A stretch of DNA of 64,000 nt from Kistimonas sp964291485 (GTDB lineage: Bacteria; Pseudomonadota; Gammaproteobacteria; Pseudomonadales; Endozoicomonadaceae). This document shows positions 61,146-64,000 of this stretch, piece by piece. The stretch spans positions 1,674,001-1,738,000 of the forward strand of contig OZ220224.1 in assembly GCA_964291485.2 (NCBI GenBank), given 5' to 3'. Within the stretch, counting starts at the first letter, position 1, and every line of letters begins with the position of its first letter. The notes below the pieces were generated by a model that was not told the origin of the DNA, ran no database searches, and saw only the letters and a program-made list of their open reading frames with translations. Position numbers and translations under genes: made by a program.

Positions 61146-62165
61146 ATGCGTGTATGTCATGGATGCCAGAAATCGGTACGCGAGAAAGCCATTTATGTAA
61201 TGGGCAAATATTGGCATGTGCATTGTTTTGTTTGTGCCGGGTGCGGCAAGTCACTTAAGTCAGATCAGTTTGTGGTATTTGGCGATAAACCATGGCATCC
61301 GCACTGTTTGCGTTGCCCGGGCTGCCATAACCCAGTTGTTGGTCAGTATATAGAAAAAGACAATGCGCCCTGGCATGTTGCCTGTTTTCATCAAAAATTT
61401 ACGCCTGCCTGTGCGGTCTGTGGAGACCCCTTGCAGGGTCGCTATTTTGAGGACTTCTGGGGTAATCGCTATTGTGCAAAACATCGAAACTATGACCGCT
61501 GCACCAGTTGTGGCCGTATCGTCTGCGGGCCTCTGACTGGAGGAGGCATGCGTTTTCCGGATGGTCTGGTCATCTGCAATCTGTGTTGTGACAGTGGTAT
61601 TGTCACAGAAGCCCGCGCTGAATCCTTGCTACAGGAAATGCGTCAGGCGTTGAGCCAGATAGGACTGAATCTTGCGAATGCTCCGACCCCTGTTCATTTG
61701 GCTGGGCGAGATGAATTACACAAGTTCAGTCGCCATAAGCATCATCAAGAGCACCCTTTGCTCGGGCTTGCCCGCTGGCAGGTGACCCGCGCCAGTGGCC
61801 GGGTTGTGGATCGTTCCTTTCAGGACATTATTATCCAGCAGAATCTGCCGGAGCTGCATTTTAGAACAGTAGCTATTCATGAACTCTGCCATGCCTGGTT
61901 TTTTTACAATCAGTATGAAGGACTCCCTCTGGAGGTAGAGGAAGGCATGTGTGTGTTGATGGAATACCTGTGGTTACGACATCAGAAAACCCGGGAAGCG
62001 GCTTATTTTATCCGGCAGATTACGCAGTCACCTGATCCGGTTTACGGCGATGGATTCCGACAGGCTCGTCAGGCGCTGAAGCGTCTGCCGATGAAAGTGC
62101 TGCTACAGTATCTGAAGGAGAAGCGCCGTTTCCCGGGCGCTATTGCTGCGTTTTTTTATCATTAA
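61146..62165 (+). CDS. LIM-domain protein with DA1-type metallopeptidase domain
   Basis: A 339-residue protein of eukaryote-like architecture. The first LIM domain is complete: C4, C7, H24, C27 for one zinc and C30, C33, H51, C54 for the other. More zinc-finger pairs follow: C57/C60 with H77/C80, C89/C92 with C110/H113, and C119/C122 with C144/C147. The C-terminal part resembles the peptidase domain of plant DA1: AIHELCHAW (HExxH at 245-249) with LPLEVEEGMC (265-267 supplying the likely third ligand), compared with HEMMHAW and VEEGICQVLA in DA1. DA1 is a ubiquitin-regulated zinc peptidase; what a bacterial form cleaves is unknown to me. No signal peptide or membrane helix. Start at ATG 61146 is right at the first zinc ligand region. 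It could be a host-directed effector or an internal regulator. Confidence 0.88.
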   Translation: MRVCHGCQKSVREKAIYVMGKYWHVHCFVCAGCGKSLKSDQFVVFGDKPWHPHCLRCPGCHNPVVGQYIEKDNAPWHVACFHQKFTPACAVCGDPLQGRYFEDFWGNRYCAKHRNYDRCTSCGRIVCGPLTGGGMRFPDGLVICNLCCDSGIVTEARAESLLQEMRQALSQIGLNLANAPTPVHLAGRDELHKFSRHKHHQEHPLLGLARWQVTRASGRVVDRSFQDIIIQQNLPELHFRTVAIHELCHAWFFYNQYEGLPLEVEEGMCVLMEYLWLRHQKTREAAYFIRQITQSPDPVYGDGFRQARQALKRLPMKVLLQYLKEKRRFPGAIAAFFYH

Positions 62166-62194
62166 CAGTGCTACCGGGTGAGAAGGAGAAGGGC

Positions 62195-62599
62195 ATGGAT
62201 GCCAATGCTTTTGGAGATGAAATTGTTACGGTAAGACCCCAGGAAGCGACTGAAACCCTGCAGAAGCTGCCTTATTTTATTGGGATTTCCGAGCAGACCG
62301 CAGGGAGTAAAGGGCTTTCGTTGAGTTTTATCGTAATACCGCCCGGTGCGGTTTCTGAGGCCCATGAGCATGATGGCTATGAATCTGCCATTTATGTGTT
62401 GGAAGGAGAGGTTGAGACTCGCTATGGTGAGTATCTTGAAAAACGGGTTGTCAACCGGGCGGGGGATTTCATCTATATTCCTCCCGGTTTGACACATCAG
62501 GCCTTCAATATGAGTGAAACGAAGCCGGCTCGGGCGTTAGTGGCCCGGAATGATGCCAACGATGTGGAGAAAGTGATTCTGAGTCAGCCGCAAGAATGA
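62195..62599 (+). CDS. Cupin-domain protein
   Basis: A 134-residue single cupin barrel. Motif 1 is HEHDGYESAIYVLEGEVE, supplying the metal-binding His-x-His and Glu, and motif 2 is AGDFIYIPPGLTHQAFN with the second His. Start at ATG 62195 after AAGGAG (62183-62188, 6-base spacing); the frame upstream to 62168 is an unlikely GTG extension. It lies 29 bases after the LIM/DA1 gene on the same strand and is probably cotranscribed. Substrate is not evident; small cupins of this type are often sugar isomerases, dioxygenases or sensors. Confidence 0.88.
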   Translation: MDANAFGDEIVTVRPQEATETLQKLPYFIGISEQTAGSKGLSLSFIVIPPGAVSEAHEHDGYESAIYVLEGEVETRYGEYLEKRVVNRAGDFIYIPPGLTHQAFNMSETKPARALVARNDANDVEKVILSQPQE

Positions 62600-62698
62600 G
62601 AGTTACCTTCTGTTTCAGCTTGATATAGTCCTGATAGCATGTCGTGTCAGTATGAGGCAGAATCTGTCCACTGTTTTCACTGACCGTTCGGGACTGTC

Positions 62699-63349
62699 AT
62701 GGATATTTCGCTGTCTTTTCCTGAAACCCGTGTGCTCGGCGCGCTGATTGAAAAAGAGATAACGACGCCGGATCAATACCCACTTACGCTCAACAGCCTG
62801 ACTAATGCCTGTAACCAGAAGAGTAATCGGGAACCAGTGGTTTCTTATGAAGAATCCGAGGTTCAGCAGGCGACTGACAGTCTGATTGCCAAGCGACTGG
62901 TCACTGCGCAATCCGGGTTTGGCAGCCGGGTCCAGAAGTACCAGCATCGTTTCTGTAATACTGAGTTTTCGAACCTCCGGTTTTCCGAGCAGGAACTGGC
63001 TATTCTCTGTGTTCTCTTTCTGCGTGCTGCCCAGACGCCGGGTGAATTGCGCAGCAGAACTAATCGACTGTGTTCCTTTACTGACGTAAAAGAGGTTGAG
63101 GCTGTCCTTGATAACCTGGCTGTACGGGCCGATGGGCCTTTTGTCCGGAAATTGCCTCGTGAGGCGGGCAAACGTGAGTCCCGATATGTTCACTTATTCT
63201 GTGATGAGCAGGGAGAGGCGGTGGATGTCTCTGACAATGGTGAGCACTCGTCGAGAGAGAGTCTGGAAATTCGAGTCGATGTCCTGGAGGAGCAGGTAAG
63301 ACAGCTCCAGGCGCAGATTGCAGCCATGGCAGAGAAGCTGTCTTTATAA
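62699..63349 (+). CDS. yceH: YceH family (DUF480) protein
   Basis: A 216-residue cytoplasmic protein made of two winged-helix-like domains (about 5-85 and 100-170), with family hallmarks LSFPETRVLGALIEKEITTP, DQYPLTLNSLTNACNQKSNR and LRAAQTPGELRSRT. The C-terminus is a short coiled coil (LEIRVDVLEEQVRQLQAQIA). No enzyme function is known for YceH. It is 99 bases after the cupin gene and points the same way. ATG 62699 is the natural start, as the family begins at this motif. Confidence 0.93.
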   Translation: MDISLSFPETRVLGALIEKEITTPDQYPLTLNSLTNACNQKSNREPVVSYEESEVQQATDSLIAKRLVTAQSGFGSRVQKYQHRFCNTEFSNLRFSEQELAILCVLFLRAAQTPGELRSRTNRLCSFTDVKEVEAVLDNLAVRADGPFVRKLPREAGKRESRYVHLFCDEQGEAVDVSDNGEHSSRESLEIRVDVLEEQVRQLQAQIAAMAEKLSL

Positions 63350-63374
63350 GCGAATGCTCGTAACCTGTCTGGAC

Positions 63375-63572
63375 TCAGGCGTTATCGTCCTCTTCTATCA
63401 TGTTCAGGGCCATGCGCAGGCCCTGCTGGATGCCCTCCAGGTAGATTTCCCTTTCCTCATTGGGTATGGCTTCATCCCTTGAGGGTGGGGATTTCTTTTC
63501 CAGGTCGGCTTGCAGCTTCAGGTAACATTCCAGACGCTTTTCAATTCTGAATACGCTCTTTTGCGTGCTCAT
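63375..63572 (-). CDS. Small conserved-looking hypothetical protein
   Basis: A 65-residue charged, mostly helical protein beginning MSTQKSVFRIEKRLECYLKL and ending in an acidic tail. I do not recognise a family. It is convergent with yceH (25 bases apart) and divergent from the DUF2956 gene (171 bases). The absence of hydrophobic segments indicates a cytoplasmic protein. Confidence 0.65.
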   Translation of the reverse strand: MSTQKSVFRIEKRLECYLKLQADLEKKSPPSRDEAIPNEEREIYLEGIQQGLRMALNMIEEDDNA

Positions 63573-63743
63573 GGGCTGATCCCTTGGGTGTCTGAAAAGT
63601 GAATCGGCATGGTGTTGGGCAATTTTAGGAAAAAATGCCGATACTCTGGCTGTTTTGTTCTTTAACGGGGCGCGTTAGTATCGGGCCTGATGGAAATGAT
63701 GCCAGGGGCGTCATTGGTTAATTCCGTTATCACGTGGATATGT

Positions 63744-64000
63744 ATGGCAGTGGTTAAGACCAGAACTTCAGGAAAGCAGGCTGTGTCACAGGAAACCCGG
63801 GATGAAGCGATGAAGATCGCCCGTGGTACCCAACGTCCTGGCCAGACCAAGGAACAAACGCGCTTGATTGCCCAGGGTATCCAGAAGGGAATTGATCAAT
63901 ATAAGAAACAGCAGAAAGCCAAAGCCCGTGAGCTGGATAAACAGCGCAAGAAAAACCAGTCTCGTCAGTCGGAAGCTGTTGAAATTCAGGAGATCAAAGA
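63744..64000 (+). CDS. DUF2956 family protein (3' end outside window)
   Basis: The first 85 residues of a short basic protein. The DUF2956 signature is clear: SQETRDEAMKIARGTQRPGQ, then TKEQTRLIAQGIQKGIDQYK and a Lys/Arg-rich helix KKQQKAKARELDKQRKKNQ. No function is known. The frame is open to the window end and starts at ATG 63744. Confidence 0.88.
   Translation, partial: MAVVKTRTSGKQAVSQETRDEAMKIARGTQRPGQTKEQTRLIAQGIQKGIDQYKKQQKAKARELDKQRKKNQSRQSEAVEIQEIK

Overview
The window is a chromosomal segment from a Gammaproteobacterium. The strongest clue is the core block tadA, mltF (opposite strand), purL, an order I recall from Pseudomonas and its relatives. The rest looks like a host-associated lineage (an Endozoicomonas-like or other Oceanospirillales-type animal associate is my guess). 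Pointers to this are a type III secretion (T3SS) ATPase and a CesT-type chaperone at the left edge, a probable SopB/IpgD-type inositol-phosphate phosphatase effector at 49-52 kb, a LIM-domain/DA1-type peptidase at 61 kb, and about 29 kb of giant type I secreted adhesin. Species cannot be fixed from sequence alone.

Layout. 0-1.8 kb: 5' part of sctN and a T3SS chaperone, both leftward. 1.9-4.9 kb: thiolase and a high-molecular-weight FabG4-type reductase, divergent. 4.9-41.3 kb: a surface-adhesin island with an L,D-transpeptidase, a LapB/LapC/LapE-like type I secretion system (ABC transporter, HlyD-type adaptor, TolC-type channel) and two tandem RTX adhesins of 4368 and 5431 residues. The second holds a perfect 1620-bp tandem repeat. 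41.3-43.5 kb: AraC-family regulator and a MaoC dehydratase of HtdX size. Thiolase, FabG4 and HtdX form one cluster in mycobacteria, so the island appears to separate parts of a beta-oxidation/fatty-acid module. 43.5-49.1 kb: tadA, a shortened mltF, purL. 49.1-54.0 kb: an AT-richer accessory stretch with the effector, a 32-residue membrane peptide, a SlyB-like lipoprotein, a decayed partial copy of it and small unknowns. 54.0-57.5 kb: mercaptopyruvate sulfurtransferase, an IlvM-like ACT protein behind a terminator-type leader, YdcH, type II DAHP synthase and tRNA-Pro(CGG). 57.9-59.1 kb: a complete IS5-family element with TTAG target duplication. 59.7-64 kb: H-NS-like and ProQ/FinO proteins, the LIM/DA1 protein, cupin, YceH, a small unknown and a DUF2956 protein cut by the window edge.

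How it works together. The secretion genes at 6.4-11.5 kb probably export both adhesins, whose C-termini share an RTX block and a near-identical end. The adhesins are built from cadherin-like, VCBS-like and LamG-like modules, which suits carbohydrate or cell-surface binding. I see no LapA-type N-terminal retention module and no LapD/LapG genes in the window. T3SS, a phosphoinositide-phosphatase-type effector and a eukaryote-like LIM peptidase are compatible with manipulation of a eukaryotic host, but that is inference.
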